Below, piece by piece: positions 42,800 through 53,625 of a DNA stretch of 64,000 nucleotides. Made by a program: the position numbers and the translations under genes. Under the pieces are notes generated by a model, which made no database searches, had not been told where the DNA came from, and worked only from the letters and a program-made list of their open reading frames with translations. This DNA is from Xenorhabdus budapestensis (GTDB lineage: Bacteria; Pseudomonadota; Gammaproteobacteria; Enterobacterales; Enterobacteriaceae). The stretch's first letter is position 1. Each line of letters begins with the position of its first letter. The stretch covers positions 31,830-95,829 of the forward strand of contig NZ_NIBS01000001.1 of the NCBI RefSeq assembly GCF_002632465.1, in the 5' to 3' direction.

Positions 42800-43467
42800 G
42801 GGTAATTATCTTGGATAATTGTATTAATTAACGGCAATTGGAGATTTTTATCTCCAAAGAGTGAAAAAATAGAACAGTAAAAATGGCTCAGTTTTAACAC
42901 TTCAATAATTTTTTTTCCAGTTAAGAAAAAGCCAGAATAGTATATAAATATACAGCCCGAAAAGATAAAAATAATTTTAAACATTAAAATATTGCTTTAA
43001 TTAAATGGAGAAAATAAACAAAAAGATTGAATTAAAATCAAATTGCTATTTGAAATTTATCTTTTTCGAAAAAAGAGAAAGATATTTATTAATTAAAAGT
43101 AATATTAATGAAACAGTTATGCAAAATTCGGCGTTTACAATACCTTACAGCAATGATACAGAAAATAGTCAGTTATAATACCTATTTCAAAAAAACATAT
43201 TTTAGTATCAAATTTGTGATTAACTTAATATTTTACAACGAGTTAATTGATTTTTAGATGTTGTGTGGACGATGAAAAGATGATATTGCGGACTTTACGC
43301 CTTGACTGCAAGGTGTTAAATTGATCACGTTTCCGATAATAAGTTTGTAAAAAATTCTAAAAATAGTCTTGTAATACGACCTGTTAACGAGTATCGGACG
43401 TTAACGGTGGCTGAGCGTTAGCGGAAACTGGCGATTGTAAGCACTGGAACTGAAACAGGCGAAACTC
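42800..43467. other. hemC-cyaA divergent regulatory region
   Basis: About 670 bases, AT-rich in the hemC half and less so near cyaA. It holds the promoters of the hem operon and of cyaA. Apart from the CRP site at 43314-43329 I see no coding frame or RNA gene that I can support. Confidence 0.5.
43314..43329. promoter_or_regulatory. CRP site in the cyaA promoter
   Basis: TGTTAAATTGATCACG matches the CRP half-site pattern TGTGA-N6-TCACA at most positions. The surrounding AAGGTGTTAAATTGATCACG is the same as I recall for the E. coli cyaA P2 region, where cAMP-CRP represses. TTGACT at 43302-43307 may be the -35 element. This would give feedback on cAMP synthesis. Confidence 0.75.
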
Positions 43468-46062
43468 TTGTATCTTTATATTGAAACGCTGAAGCAGCGA
43501 CTGGATGCAATTAATCAGCTTAGGTTAGAGCGTGCGACTAATTCAATGAGCGCCGCGTTTAAGCAGGTTTATAATTTAATTCCAGTATTATTACACTACC
43601 ATCATCCAATGATGCCGGGTTATATCAAAGATGACGTTCCTCATGGTGTCTGTTTTTTTGTGCCTGATGAAACCCAGCAATTTTGGATTAATGACCTGGA
43701 ATACCAGCTTACTGGAGTTTTCTCACCCTCCTTTAATGGTGAACTGCCAATTACGGGTATTTACTCAATGGGCAGTACTTCTTCTATCGGACAGAGTTGC
43801 TTTTCTGATTTAGATATTTGGGTTTGTCATCAATCCTGGCTGGATAGTGGTGAAAAAGCGCTACTGGAACAGAAATGTATTCTAATAGAGCAGTGGGCTG
43901 CTTCACTGGATATTGAAGTAACCTTCTTTTTGATTGATGAGAATCGCTTTCGCCATCATGCCTGCGGCAGCCTGAATGGCGAAGATTGTGGTTCAACTCA
44001 GCATATCCTTCTGCTGGATGAATTTTATCGCACTGCGGTCTGCATGGCGGGTAAGCGCCTGTTGTGGACGATGGTTCCTGTGGAAGAGGAAGGAAATTAC
44101 GATGAGTACGTGCTTTCTTTATATGCACAGGGTGTTTTAACCCCGAATGAGTGGTTGGATCTGGGCGGATTAGGTGAATTGTCAGCAGAAGAATATTTTG
44201 GCGCCAGCCTGTGGCAGCTTTATAAAAGCGTAGATTCTCCTTATAAATCTGTATTGAAAAGCCTGTTGCTGGAAGCCTATTCGTGGGAATACCCGCACGG
44301 CAAATTGCTGGCGATGGAGATGAAACAGCATTTCCATGATGGCTCGATTGTTTCTTTTGGCCTTGATGCTTACAGCATGATGCTTGATCGTGTTACCCGA
44401 TACCTTACCGATACTAACGACATGACACGTTTGGATTTGGCACGTCGCTGTTTTTACCTGAAGGTTTGCGAAAAAATTCAGGAAAGTGGTGATGATAATA
44501 AAGAGTGCTCAGGATGGCGACATCAGATTATCTCTCAGTTAGTGCAGGAATGGGGCTGGAATAACGATAAACTGGCAATGTTGGATAACCGTAACTCATG
44601 GAAAATCGAGCAGGTACGCGCAGCTCATAATGAACTGCTGGATACCATGATGCAGAGTTATCGCAATCTTATCCGTTTTGCCCGGCGTAACAATTTAAGT
44701 GTGAGTGCTAGCCCACAAGACATTGGCGTATTGACCCGTAAATTGTATGCTGCGTTTGAGGCGCTGCCGGGTAAAATCACGTTGGTAAACCCACAAATTT
44801 CGCTGGATTTGTCAGAACAAGATTTGACATTTATTTATGTCCCACCAGGGCGGGCAAATCGTAGTGGCTGGTATCTTTATAATCGAGCGCCCGCAATAGA
44901 ATCCATCATTGGTCATCAACCGCTGGAATATAATCGTTATTTGAACAAATTGGTGGCATGGACATATTTCAACGGGTTGCTGACGGAAAAAACCCGTATT
45001 CATATTCATCATGGCGAGCTTCAGACTGACAAGAAGAAATTGCGCGATTTGGTGAGTGATATTTCTACTCATTTCCCTATCCGATTGCCAGCACCGACGC
45101 CAAAGGCATTATACAGTCCTTGTGAAATCCGCCACCTGGCAATTATTGTGAATCTGGAAACTGATCCAACCATAAATTTTTCCAATCAGATTGTACATTT
45201 TGATTTCAGAAAGTTAGATGTATTTAGTTTTGGTGAGTCACAGCAATGTCTGGTGGATAGTATCGACCTGCTTTACCGTAATTCATGGAATGAAGTGAGA
45301 ACACTGCATTTCAGCGGTGAACAATCCATGCTGGAAGCGTTGAAAACGATACTGGGAAAAATGCACAGAGATGCAGCACCGCCAGCTAGTGTTGAAGTTT
45401 TTTGTTATAGCGAGCATTTGTGTGGATTAATTCGCACCCGCATCCAGCAGTTGGTTTCAGAGTGTATCGGGTTGCGTCTCTCCAGTAATCGGCAGGATCC
45501 TAACCGCTTCAAGGCACTACGCATTTCTGGTCAAACTTGGGGGCTGTTTTTTGAACGGCTCAACGTTTCAGTGCAAAAACTGGAAAATGCGGTGGAATTC
45601 TATGGTGCAATTTCAAATACCAAGCTACATGGTCTGCCAGTTAAAATTGATGCTAAAGAAAAACATCTGCCCCCTGTCATTGATGGTTTTGCCTGTGAAG
45701 GGATAATTCAGTTTTTCTTTGAAGATATTGAAGGTAATCAAGAGTTCAATATCTATATTCTGGATGAATCAAACCGGGTAGAAATTTATTTCCATTGTGA
45801 AGGAAGTAAAGAAGAATTGGTGCGTGATGTCAGCCGTTTTTATTCTTCATCGCATGATCGTTTTACCTATGGCTCCAGTTTTATCAATTTTAATTTGCCA
45901 CAGTTCTATCAAATCGTTAAGAAAGGCGAGCGTACTCATGTAGCACCATTTATGGATGGTAAGTCGCCGTTGGATAATGAAACACGAAGTATTATTGATC
46001 TGGAGCTGGATGAAGTATTCAGGGCAAATAATGACCCGTTTCATTCTTTGTACCACTATTGA
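43468..46062 (+). CDS. cyaA: Adenylate cyclase, class I
   Basis: An 864-residue class I enterobacterial adenylate cyclase (E. coli 848). The N-terminal catalytic half has the nucleotidyltransferase signature GSTSSIGQS at 102-110 with Asp114 and Asp116; the C-terminal half is the regulatory region that responds to phosphorylated EIIA-Glc. Translation starts at a TTG codon, as in E. coli, where the weak start limits expression. The product makes cAMP for CRP, and the CRP site upstream implies feedback. Confidence 0.97.
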   Translation: MYLYIETLKQRLDAINQLRLERATNSMSAAFKQVYNLIPVLLHYHHPMMPGYIKDDVPHGVCFFVPDETQQFWINDLEYQLTGVFSPSFNGELPITGIYSMGSTSSIGQSCFSDLDIWVCHQSWLDSGEKALLEQKCILIEQWAASLDIEVTFFLIDENRFRHHACGSLNGEDCGSTQHILLLDEFYRTAVCMAGKRLLWTMVPVEEEGNYDEYVLSLYAQGVLTPNEWLDLGGLGELSAEEYFGASLWQLYKSVDSPYKSVLKSLLLEAYSWEYPHGKLLAMEMKQHFHDGSIVSFGLDAYSMMLDRVTRYLTDTNDMTRLDLARRCFYLKVCEKIQESGDDNKECSGWRHQIISQLVQEWGWNNDKLAMLDNRNSWKIEQVRAAHNELLDTMMQSYRNLIRFARRNNLSVSASPQDIGVLTRKLYAAFEALPGKITLVNPQISLDLSEQDLTFIYVPPGRANRSGWYLYNRAPAIESIIGHQPLEYNRYLNKLVAWTYFNGLLTEKTRIHIHHGELQTDKKKLRDLVSDISTHFPIRLPAPTPKALYSPCEIRHLAIIVNLETDPTINFSNQIVHFDFRKLDVFSFGESQQCLVDSIDLLYRNSWNEVRTLHFSGEQSMLEALKTILGKMHRDAAPPASVEVFCYSEHLCGLIRTRIQQLVSECIGLRLSSNRQDPNRFKALRISGQTWGLFFERLNVSVQKLENAVEFYGAISNTKLHGLPVKIDAKEKHLPPVIDGFACEGIIQFFFEDIEGNQEFNIYILDESNRVEIYFHCEGSKEELVRDVSRFYSSSHDRFTYGSSFINFNLPQFYQIVKKGERTHVAPFMDGKSPLDNETRSIIDLELDEVFRANNDPFHSLYHY

Positions 46063-46091
46063 GAGTGGGTTATAGTTAGGTCATAGTTGTA

Positions 46092-46126
46092 GTCAGTAAA
46101 AGTGCCGTATTTGGGATACGGCACAA
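46092..46126 (-). terminator. Terminator of cyaY (and possibly cyaA)
   Basis: GTGCCGTAT, five-base loop, ATACGGCAC: a nine-pair stem between the convergent cyaA and cyaY genes. On the minus strand it is followed by TTTTACT; on the plus strand no T run follows. Confidence 0.7.
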
Positions 46127-46162
46127 GATGTCGATTGTTTCACTGAAGGGATAAAAACTTCA

Positions 46163-46486
46163 CTAAAACTGAAATGGCTCGCCACTCTGTTCTGTGATTG
46201 CTTGTGCCAGCATGGAAAGAAAATCGTTACCGCTACGGTCGCAAACCCACTTGTTATCCCGGTAATCGAAGTGATAACCGCCATTTTTAGTTGCCAGCCA
46301 GATTTGGTGAAAAGGTTCCTGGCGATTGATAATGATCTTGCTGCCATTCTCAAAGCTTAGTGTCATTACGCCGCCATTGGTTTCACAGTCAATATCTGCA
46401 TCACCCTCATAATTATCCAGTTGTTCTTCAAGATGTAGCATCAATTGATCAGCTAATTGATGAAATTCGCTATCGTTCATATTCAT
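46163..46486 (-). CDS. cyaY: CyaY, frataxin-like iron donor
   Basis: A 107-residue bacterial frataxin, similar in length to E. coli CyaY (106). The acidic first helix ([31 protein letters not shown]) provides iron-binding carboxylates, and the beta-sheet segment [16 protein letters not shown] is conserved. It modulates IscS-dependent Fe-S cluster assembly. It is convergent with cyaA and divergent from lptM. Confidence 0.96.
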   Translation of the reverse strand: MNMNDSEFHQLADQLMLHLEEQLDNYEGDADIDCETNGGVMTLSFENGSKIIINRQEPFHQIWLATKNGGYHFDYRDNKWVCDRSGNDFLSMLAQAITEQSGEPFQF

Positions 46487-46559
46487 TTCCTATTTGCTTT
46501 TCAGGGCCTAACTGCGATTATAGAGAGTATTGGCGTATGAATCACAGGCATTAATTATT

Positions 46560-46769
46560 ATGATGAACAAACAATTCCGTTGGTCACTTGCTATCATAAC
46601 ATTACTCTCTATTGCGGGATGTGGCTTGAAAGGCCCTCTTTATTTCCCGCCAGCAGAGTCCGTTGCACCACAAACTTCATTGAATAAGGTGCAACCGACG
46701 GGCAATACTTCTCAAAATAACATCTCTAAAAACGATATTATTAAAAACAATACCTCAGCGAATGCTTAA
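46560..46769 (+). CDS. lptM: LptM (YifL), small lipoprotein
   Basis: A 69-residue lipoprotein. The signal peptide ends in the lipobox LSIAGC with lipidated Cys21, followed by the family core GLKGPLYFPPA. E. coli LptM (YifL) assists assembly of the LPS translocon LptD at the Bam machinery (recent knowledge). The C-terminal tail is Asn/Ser/Lys-rich and poorly conserved. Two adjacent ATG codons (46560 and 46563) could start it. It lies 40 bases before dapF. Confidence 0.9.
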   Translation: MMNKQFRWSLAIITLLSIAGCGLKGPLYFPPAESVAPQTSLNKVQPTGNTSQNNISKNDIIKNNTSANA

Positions 46770-46809
46770 TAAGCCTAAGCAGGTGATGGAATTTCACTTG
46801 GAGTAGTAT

Positions 46810-47634
46810 ATGCAATTCTCCAAAATGCATGGTCTTGGCAATGATTTTATGGTCGTTGATGCAGTGACCCAGAATGTTTATTTTTCACCGGAATTAATCT
46901 GCCGGTTATCGGATAGACATACTGGTGTGGGGTTTGATCAACTGCTGGTTGTTGAAGCGCCCTATGATCCTGACCTAGACTTCCACTATCGTATTTTTAA
47001 TGCGGATGGCAGTGAAGTTTCTCAATGTGGTAATGGAGCGCGTTGTTTTGCTCGTTTTGTCCGTTTAAGAGGATTGACGAATAAACGTGACATTAAAGTT
47101 AGTACGCGGTCTGGTCATATGACGCTGAGTGTGACGCACGATGATCAGGTCTGTGTCAATATGGGCGAGCCAGTCTTTGAACCGCAGTCCGTCCCTTTCC
47201 GCGCTAACAAAGCAGAAAAAACCTATATTATCCGGGTTATGGATCGTACGGTGCTCTGTGGTGTTGTATCAATGGGGAACCCTCACTGTGTTATTCAGGT
47301 TGAGAATGTGGACACCGCAGATGTTGCAGTGCTTGGCCCCGTTTTAGAGCGTCATGAACGTTTTCCTGAGAGAGCGAATATTGGTTTTATGCAGGTCGTG
47401 AATCATAACCATATCCGATTGCGTGTCTTTGAGCGAGGTGCCGGAGAAACGCAGGCGTGTGGCAGTGGCGCTTGTGCTGCTGTTGCTGTTGGTATCCAGC
47501 AAAATCTGTTAGATAAGCAGGTTCGCGTTGATTTGCCAGGCGGTTCCCTGAATATTCGCTGGGATGGGTCAGGGCAGCCACTTTATATGACCGGGCCTGC
47601 AACTCACGTTTATGACGGCACAATTCATGTGTAG
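46810..47634 (+). CDS. dapF: Diaminopimelate epimerase
   Basis: A 274-residue PLP-independent epimerase that converts LL- to meso-diaminopimelate for lysine and peptidoglycan. The two catalytic cysteines are Cys73 in SQCGNGARC and the one in QACGSGACA near residue 217. Length equals E. coli DapF. CTTGGAGTAG precedes the ATG. Confidence 0.98.
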   Translation: MQFSKMHGLGNDFMVVDAVTQNVYFSPELICRLSDRHTGVGFDQLLVVEAPYDPDLDFHYRIFNADGSEVSQCGNGARCFARFVRLRGLTNKRDIKVSTRSGHMTLSVTHDDQVCVNMGEPVFEPQSVPFRANKAEKTYIIRVMDRTVLCGVVSMGNPHCVIQVENVDTADVAVLGPVLERHERFPERANIGFMQVVNHNHIRLRVFERGAGETQACGSGACAAVAVGIQQNLLDKQVRVDLPGGSLNIRWDGSGQPLYMTGPATHVYDGTIHV

Positions 47635-47683
47635 TTGATTTAGTGTGGCTGGAGTTATTTTTGAAATATGGGGCATTTGGAAA

Positions 47684-48388
47684 ATGGGTAAAGAAAGCAA
47701 ACCATTGCATACCGAAAACGAATTGGATGATCAGATAGTGGTGGATTATCTGCTGAATAACCCCAATTTTTTTATCCGCAATGCTAATGCGGTCGATAGA
47801 ATAGAGGTTCCTCATCCAGTACGTGAATGTGTTTCTCTGATGGAATGGCATATGAACCGTCAGAGAAAACGAATCCGCTATCTGGAAGAAGATCTTATAC
47901 ATCTGGTGGAACAGGCAAAACAAAATGAAATATTGTTTAATCGCCTGTTGCAATTGCTTGCTGAACTTTCTGCTGCCGAAAGTTTGCAGGATTTTCTTTC
48001 CCGTTTAAGCTTATGGTCAAAAACACTGGGTCTGAGCAACTGCTATATTCGGTTGTTCTCTGACAAGTGGTTTCTTGGTGCCCCACTGAATGCACCGAAT
48101 TTAGCGATATCCCGCAATGCTTTTGAGCCAGTCCGGATCCAACGATTCGGTGACAATAACCATTATCTCGGCATGTTACACGGCCCGGAAATTTTATTGT
48201 TGATGCCTCAGGCTCGTCATGTTGGTTCAGTTGCTGTATCTCTTTTAGGAGGACAGGGAGAGTTAGGCATGGTGATCTTCAATAGCCATGATAAACGGCA
48301 TTATCACGAAGGGATGGGAACTGACCTGTTGGATCAGTTGGTGAAACTGTTGCCGGGGTTACTATCCCGTTGGATTGAACGAATATGA
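47684..48388 (+). CDS. yigA: YigA, DUF484 protein
   Basis: A 234-residue member of DUF484, with a GAF-like fold predicted for the family and no assigned biochemical role. [21 protein letters not shown] and [16 protein letters not shown] are conserved, followed by a short coiled coil. The family is typically found between dapF and xerC, as here. I chose the ATG at 47684 by similarity to E. coli; a GTG at 47645 would add 13 residues. It overlaps xerC by four bases. Confidence 0.88.
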   Translation: MGKESKPLHTENELDDQIVVDYLLNNPNFFIRNANAVDRIEVPHPVRECVSLMEWHMNRQRKRIRYLEEDLIHLVEQAKQNEILFNRLLQLLAELSAAESLQDFLSRLSLWSKTLGLSNCYIRLFSDKWFLGAPLNAPNLAISRNAFEPVRIQRFGDNNHYLGMLHGPEILLLMPQARHVGSVAVSLLGGQGELGMVIFNSHDKRHYHEGMGTDLLDQLVKLLPGLLSRWIERI

Positions 48389-49299
48389 GTCAGCCAATCG
48401 ATTTATTCCTTGAGCCAGTAGAAGCCTTTTTGCACTATCTGCGAGTTGAGCGTCGTCTAAGTCCGATGACAATAATCAATTATCGTCGTCACCTCACAGT
48501 ATTGGCAGAAATATCATTGGAAATGGGGATGACAGAATGGCAGTCTCTTGATGCGACTAAAGTCAGAATGTTCGCTACCCGTGGCCGTCGGGCTGGGTTG
48601 CAGTCTGCCAGTCTTGCACTGCGTCTTTCTTCCTTGCGCAGTTTTCTTGACTGGATGGTGACACAGGAAAAAATAGAGGCCAATCCTGCCAAAGTTGTCA
48701 GTACACCACGTAAAAAGCACCACTTACCCAAAAACATAGATGTGGACGAAGCTAACCAACTACTCAATATTGACCTGAATGATCCTCTGTCTGTGCGTGA
48801 CAGAACAATGATGGAAGTCATGTATGGTGCGGGCTTACGCCTATCTGAACTGGTTGGCCTGGATTGTCGGCATCTGGATTTGGAAAATGGTGAGGTCTGG
48901 GTGCAGGGTAAAGGCAGTAAAGAGCGTAAAGTCCCGGTCGGAAGGGTTGCATTGAAGTGGTTGCAACGTTGGCTGGAAATGCGGGAGCTGTTTGAACCGG
49001 AAGATAATGCCGTTTTCATTTCCACTCAAAGTGGGAAACGGATCTCAGCCCGCAATGTACAGAAACGATTTGAACAGTGGGGTATTCGTCAGGGGATAAA
49101 CAATCATATTCATCCCCATAAACTGCGCCATTCGTTTGCTACACATATTCTGGAATCCAGTGGTGATCTCCGGGCTGTACAAGAATTGTTGGGCCATGCA
49201 AGTTTATCGTCTACCCAGATCTACACCCATCTGGATTTTCAACACTTATCCAAAGTCTATGATGTGGCTCACCCTAGAGCAAAAAGAGGGAAACCATAA
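48385..49299 (+). CDS. xerC: XerC, tyrosine recombinase
   Basis: A 304-residue tyrosine recombinase that with XerD resolves chromosome dimers at dif. The N-terminal SAM-like core-binding domain spans about residues 8-95. Catalytic residues are Arg152, Lys176, His245, Arg248, His271 and the nucleophile Tyr280 ([16 protein letters not shown]). It is placed in the dapF-yigA-xerC-yigB-uvrD cluster, overlapping both neighbours. Confidence 0.97.
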   Translation: MSQPIDLFLEPVEAFLHYLRVERRLSPMTIINYRRHLTVLAEISLEMGMTEWQSLDATKVRMFATRGRRAGLQSASLALRLSSLRSFLDWMVTQEKIEANPAKVVSTPRKKHHLPKNIDVDEANQLLNIDLNDPLSVRDRTMMEVMYGAGLRLSELVGLDCRHLDLENGEVWVQGKGSKERKVPVGRVALKWLQRWLEMRELFEPEDNAVFISTQSGKRISARNVQKRFEQWGIRQGINNHIHPHKLRHSFATHILESSGDLRAVQELLGHASLSSTQIYTHLDFQHLSKVYDVAHPRAKRGKP

Positions 49300-50015
49300 T
49301 GCGTTTTTATCGGCCTCTCGCGCCATTTGCTGCGATGACATTCGATCTGGATGACACACTTTACGATAACCATCCAGTCATTGATAAAACCGAAAAAGAA
49401 GTATTGTGTTTTATCAGGCAATACGATGCCAAATTCAGTCTTTTTGACAGCGAAGATCTGTATGTATATCGTCAGGCTGTTCTTGAGATGGAACCAGAAA
49501 TTTACCATGATCTGACAGCATGGCGGCGGCAGTCCGCAGAACTGATGTTCAGCTACCACGGCTTTAACCGTGAGGCTGCTATACGTGGTGCGGATGAGAT
49601 TATGTCTTGTTTCACCTATTGGCGTAATCAGATCACCATACCAGAATCGACCCATAACACCTTATCGGTGCTGGCAGAAAAAATGCCGCTGGTGGCGATC
49701 ACCAATGGGAATGTTGAACTTGCTGAATGTGGTCTTGTCCGTTATTTTAAATTTGTTCTTAAAGCAGGGGTGGACGGACGTTCCAAGCCTTGTCCGGATA
49801 TGTATCATCTGGCGGCTGAACGATTGGAGCTGCCAACAAATCAAATCCTGCATGTTGGTGATAATTTAAAGACAGATGTCGAAGGGGCGCTTTGCAGCGG
49901 TATGCAGGCTTGTTGGATTAATGTTGAAAATAAAAATCTGATGCAAGAGCCTGAAGGGCGGCTGGTTCCACATATTGAGATTTCTGACTTGGATTCTTTG
50001 ATCTCACTGATATAA
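49299..50015 (+). CDS. yigB: YigB, HAD-family FMN phosphatase
   Basis: A 238-residue haloacid dehalogenase-family phosphatase. Motif I FDLDDTLYDN has nucleophile Asp16 and acid Asp18, motif II is ITNGN, and motif III/IV include KPCPDMYHLA and HVGDNLKTDVEGA. E. coli YigB dephosphorylates FMN in riboflavin synthesis (established for E. coli). The start overlaps the xerC stop (TAATG). Confidence 0.94.
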   Translation: MRFYRPLAPFAAMTFDLDDTLYDNHPVIDKTEKEVLCFIRQYDAKFSLFDSEDLYVYRQAVLEMEPEIYHDLTAWRRQSAELMFSYHGFNREAAIRGADEIMSCFTYWRNQITIPESTHNTLSVLAEKMPLVAITNGNVELAECGLVRYFKFVLKAGVDGRSKPCPDMYHLAAERLELPTNQILHVGDNLKTDVEGALCSGMQACWINVENKNLMQEPEGRLVPHIEISDLDSLISLI

Positions 50016-50030
50016 TTTCAGACTATAATT

Positions 50031-50046
50031 CTGTATAAAAAAACAG
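50031..50046. promoter_or_regulatory. LexA box of uvrD
   Basis: CTGTATAAAAAAACAG matches the SOS box CTGT-N8-ACAG exactly at the outer positions. It lies 35 bases before the uvrD start, immediately after yigB. UvrD is an SOS gene in E. coli, so LexA repression here is expected. Confidence 0.85.
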
Positions 50047-50080
50047 CGACAAAAGTCATTGTTAACAACTGATGGTAATT

Positions 50081-52246
50081 ATGGACGTCTCTTATCTGCT
50101 CGAAAGCCTGAATGATAAACAACGTGAAACCGTTGCTGTACCCCGTACCAATATGCTGGTACTGGCAGGTGCCGGCAGTGGTAAGACTCGCGTATTGGTG
50201 CACCGTATCGCCTGGTTACTGTCAGTTGAACATGCCTCACCTTTCTCCGTTATGGCAGTAACATTTACCAATAAAGCAGCAGCAGAGATGCGCCACCGCA
50301 TTGAAAATCTGATTGGCACCAGTCAGGGAGGCATGTGGATTGGAACGTTTCATAGTCTGGCTCATCGTTTACTGCGCGCTCATCATCTGGATGCCAACTT
50401 GCCGCAGGATTTTCAGATTCTGGACAGTGAAGATCAGCACCGTCTGATTAAACGTATCGTCAAAGCGATGAATCTGGATGACAAACAGTGGCCTGCGCGT
50501 CAGGGTATGTGGTACATCAACGGCAAAAAAGATGAAGGATTGCGCCCTCAGCACATTGAAAGTTACGGCAATCCGGTGGAAGCAACATGGCTGAAAATTT
50601 ATCAGGCCTATCAGGAAGCTTGTGATCGTGCCGGATTGGTGGATTTTGCTGAGTTATTGTTGCGTGCCCATGAGCTGTGGTTGAACAAACCGCAAATATT
50701 GCAACATTATCGTGATCGTTTTACTAATATCCTGGTAGATGAATTTCAGGATACCAACAGCATTCAATACGCTTGGATCCGCTTGTTAGCCGGTGATTCC
50801 GGTAAAGTGATGATTGTTGGCGACGATGATCAGTCTATTTACGGTTGGCGGGGAGCACAGGTAGAAAACATTCAGCGTTTCCTCAAAGATTTCCCGGCTG
50901 CGGAGACTATTCGTCTGGAACAGAATTACCGTTCCACCAGCAATATACTTAAGGCAGCTAATGCCCTGATTGCTCATAACAATGACCGACTGGGTAAAAA
51001 CTTATGGACAGAAGGCAGCGAAGGAGAACTGATCTCACTTTATTCTGCTTTTAATGAATTGGATGAGGCGCGTTATGTTGTTAGCCGCATCAAGCATTGG
51101 TTGGACAACGGCGGAGCTTTGAAAGAGTGTGCGATCCTGTACCGCAGTAATGCCCAGTCCCGTGTATTGGAAGAAGCCTTGTTGCAGGCTTCCATACCTT
51201 ACCGTATTTATGGCGGCCAACGCTTCTTTGAACGTCAGGAAATCAAAGACGCTTTATCTTACCTGCGTCTGGTAGCAAACCGTAATGATGATTCCTCCTT
51301 TGAACGCGTGGTCAATACACCTACTCGGGGGATTGGAGACAGAACATTAGATGTAGTGCGTCAGATGGCGCGGGATCAGCAGAAAACGCTGTGGGAAAGC
51401 AGTCTGATGCTGATTCAGCAAAAAGTGCTGGCAGGACGGGCCGCATCTGCCCTACAGCGTTTTATTGAGTTAATTGATGCACTGGAAACTGAAACACAAG
51501 AGATGCCACTACATATACAGACTGATCGGATTATCCGTGATTCTGGCTTATGGGCGATGTATCAGCAGGAAAAAGGCGAAAAAGCGCAAGCACGTATCGA
51601 AAACCTTGAGGAATTAGTCACGGCGACCCGCCAGTACAGCTATCAGGATGAAGACGAAGATTTGATGCCATTGCAGGCTTTCTTGTCTCATGCTGCGCTT
51701 GAAGCGGGTGAAGGGCAGGCAGATGCCTATCAGGATTCTGCTCAGTTGATGACCCTGCACTCGGCGAAGGGATTGGAATTCCGGCAAGTTTTTATTGTCG
51801 GTATGGAAGAGGGTATGTTCCCAAGCCAAATGTCCATTGAAGAAGGGGGGCGTTTGGAAGAAGAACGCCGTCTGGCTTACGTGGGTGTGACAAGGGCGAT
51901 GGAAAAACTGACCTTGACCTACGCCGAAAGTCGTCGCCTGTACGGAAAAGAAGTGTATCACCGTCCGTCTCGTTTTATCGGGGAGCTACCGGCAGAATGT
52001 GTCACTGAAGTTCGCCTGCGGGCAACAGTGTCCCGTCCGGTGAATCATAAACGGTTGGGAACACCGATTAGCACTAATGACAGCGGATATGCCCTAGGAC
52101 AGCGTGTCCGCCATCCTAAATTTGGTGAAGGGACGATTATCAATATTGAAGGCAGTGGGGAGCATTGCCGTTTGCAAATCGCGTTTCAGGGTGAAGGCAT
52201 CAAGTGGCTGGTGGCTGCTTATGCCCGGCTTGAAACCGGCCAATAA
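50081..52246 (+). CDS. uvrD: UvrD, DNA helicase II
   Basis: A 721-residue superfamily 1A helicase for mismatch and nucleotide excision repair (E. coli 720). Walker A AGAGSGKT is at 29-36; [44 protein letters not shown] and AYVGVTRA follow in order. The C-terminal Tudor-like domain (KFGEGTIINIEGSGEH) contacts RNA polymerase. I chose MDVSYLL at 50081 by homology over the ATG at 50072. The LexA box upstream predicts SOS induction. Confidence 0.97.
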   Translation: MDVSYLLESLNDKQRETVAVPRTNMLVLAGAGSGKTRVLVHRIAWLLSVEHASPFSVMAVTFTNKAAAEMRHRIENLIGTSQGGMWIGTFHSLAHRLLRAHHLDANLPQDFQILDSEDQHRLIKRIVKAMNLDDKQWPARQGMWYINGKKDEGLRPQHIESYGNPVEATWLKIYQAYQEACDRAGLVDFAELLLRAHELWLNKPQILQHYRDRFTNILVDEFQDTNSIQYAWIRLLAGDSGKVMIVGDDDQSIYGWRGAQVENIQRFLKDFPAAETIRLEQNYRSTSNILKAANALIAHNNDRLGKNLWTEGSEGELISLYSAFNELDEARYVVSRIKHWLDNGGALKECAILYRSNAQSRVLEEALLQASIPYRIYGGQRFFERQEIKDALSYLRLVANRNDDSSFERVVNTPTRGIGDRTLDVVRQMARDQQKTLWESSLMLIQQKVLAGRAASALQRFIELIDALETETQEMPLHIQTDRIIRDSGLWAMYQQEKGEKAQARIENLEELVTATRQYSYQDEDEDLMPLQAFLSHAALEAGEGQADAYQDSAQLMTLHSAKGLEFRQVFIVGMEEGMFPSQMSIEEGGRLEEERRLAYVGVTRAMEKLTLTYAESRRLYGKEVYHRPSRFIGELPAECVTEVRLRATVSRPVNHKRLGTPISTNDSGYALGQRVRHPKFGEGTIINIEGSGEHCRLQIAFQGEGIKWLVAAYARLETGQ

Positions 52247-52280
52247 TAATCCGGTCGAATGTTGACAGGTTTTTTTCTTC

Positions 52281-52411
52281 TATACCCTATGGATTTTAAG
52301 TTGCGTTGCGGCGACAAGAGAGTGAATCCCTGAGAACATAGATAACTATTATGTGACCGAGGGGGCACGAACGCAGTCAACAAAGAGGCAGTTTGAAATA
52401 CGACAGGTATA
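52281..52411. repeat. ERIC (IRU) element in the corA leader
   Basis: An about 131-base imperfect palindrome with ends TATACC...GGTATA. It contains GTGAATCCCTGAGAACATAG and TATGTGACCGAGGGGGCA, recognisable as diverged versions of the ERIC core GTGAATCCCCAGGAGC...AAGTGACTGGGGTGAGCG. It sits between uvrD and corA, so the uvrD 3' end and the corA leader RNA would carry a long hairpin. A 24-codon frame at 52259-52333 runs into it, but I do not call it a gene. Confidence 0.85.
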
Positions 52412-52467
52412 AGCGTAACATTCGCGCCTTACGATAAACGTAGGGAGTATAAGGAGACTTATGGTAC

Positions 52468-53418
52468 ATGCTGAACGCATTTAAATTAGAGAATAATCGC
52501 CTGCTCCGTCTTGAACTTGAAGAAGGTGATAAGTTATCCGACTCCATGTGGGTAGATTTGGTTGGACTGGGAGATGATGATCGACTCCAAGTTCAGAACG
52601 AGTTAGGGCAAGCCTTGGCGACCCGCACTGAATTGGATGATATCGAGGCTTCGGCCCGTTTTTTTGAAGATGAAGACGGTATGCACGTCCACTCATTCTT
52701 CTATTTTGAAGACGCTGAAGACCATGCTGGCAACTCGACAGTCGCATTTACCATTCGTGACGGTCGTCTCTACACACTGCGAGAGCGTGAACTCCCTGCA
52801 TTTCGATTATACCGAATGCGCGCCCGTAACCAGACTATGGTTGACGGGAATGCTTATGAGCTGCTGATGGATTTGTTCGAAACCAAGATCGAACAGTTAG
52901 CAGATGTGATTGAAAATATCTACAGCGTACTGGAATCCCTGAGCCGGGTGATTATGAACGGTAAACAAGGGGATGAGTTTGATTCCGCCCTATCGAATCT
53001 TGCTGAGCAGGAAGATATTGGCTGGAAAGTGCGCCTTTGTTTAATGGATAGCCAGCGCGCCCTGAACTTTCTTGTGCGTCGTGCCCGTTTGCCTGCTAAC
53101 CAATTGGAACAGGCCCGTGAGATCCTGCGGGATATTGAATCCCTGTTACCGCATAACGAATCACTGTTTCAGAAAGTTAACTTCTTGATGCAGGCAGCGA
53201 TGGGCTTCATCAATATTGAACAGAGCCGGATTATCAAAATTTTCTCCGTTGTTTCTGTGGTATTTCTGCCGCCAACGCTGGTGGCTTCCAGCTATGGAAT
53301 GAACTTCAAATTTATGCCGGAGCTGAATTGGACATTCGGCTATCCTGCGGCCATTGGGCTGATGATTGCAGCAGGATTGGCTCCTTACCTCTACTTTAAG
53401 CGGAAAAACTGGCTGTAA
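52468..53418 (+). CDS. corA: CorA, magnesium/cobalt transporter
   Basis: A 316-residue pentameric channel of the CorA family, identical in length to E. coli CorA. A large acidic cytoplasmic domain precedes the long pore helix, and two C-terminal membrane helices flank the selectivity motif YGMNF; MPELNW is in the periplasmic loop. The C-terminal KRKNWL is the family signature. The start has AAGGAGACTT and a TGGTAC spacer before the ATG. Confidence 0.97.
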   Translation: MLNAFKLENNRLLRLELEEGDKLSDSMWVDLVGLGDDDRLQVQNELGQALATRTELDDIEASARFFEDEDGMHVHSFFYFEDAEDHAGNSTVAFTIRDGRLYTLRERELPAFRLYRMRARNQTMVDGNAYELLMDLFETKIEQLADVIENIYSVLESLSRVIMNGKQGDEFDSALSNLAEQEDIGWKVRLCLMDSQRALNFLVRRARLPANQLEQAREILRDIESLLPHNESLFQKVNFLMQAAMGFINIEQSRIIKIFSVVSVVFLPPTLVASSYGMNFKFMPELNWTFGYPAAIGLMIAAGLAPYLYFKRKNWL

Positions 53419-53466
53419 TAATTCCGATCTCCATTCTTTATAGCCGCTTTGCTAGTTATTTCTAAA

Positions 53467-53512
53467 GACCCCCCAGTTACATAGTCAGCTATATTTCTGG
53501 GGGCTATCTCTC
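53467..53512 (+). terminator. Possible corA terminator
   Basis: CCCCCAG at 53470-53476 and CTGGGGG at 53497-53503 form a stem with a 20-base loop about 50 bases after corA. The following CTATCTCTCG has few Ts, so termination is uncertain. Confidence 0.4.
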
Positions 53513-53585
53513 GTTATACTACAACCTGAAAAGGTATATTTTCGTACTCGCATTTGTTCGTATATCGACCTGCTCTGAGTGTTGG

Positions 53586-53602
53586 CATATGCTATACATA
53601 TG
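53586..53602. promoter_or_regulatory. Candidate VapBC operator
   Basis: CATATG-CTATA-CATATG is a repeated palindrome that overlaps a -10-like TATACA and lies 24 bases before the antitoxin start. AbrB-type antitoxins of such pairs bind palindromes over their own promoter, so this is a plausible autoregulatory operator. Confidence 0.5.
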
Positions 53603-53625
53603 TTTCCCAGTGTAGGAGATTTCAT

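Noticed and set aside
52259-52333. 24-codon frame upstream of corA as a CorL-like leader peptide
   Set aside because: Its second half is ERIC sequence and there is no good ribosome site, so I describe the repeat and do not call the frame.
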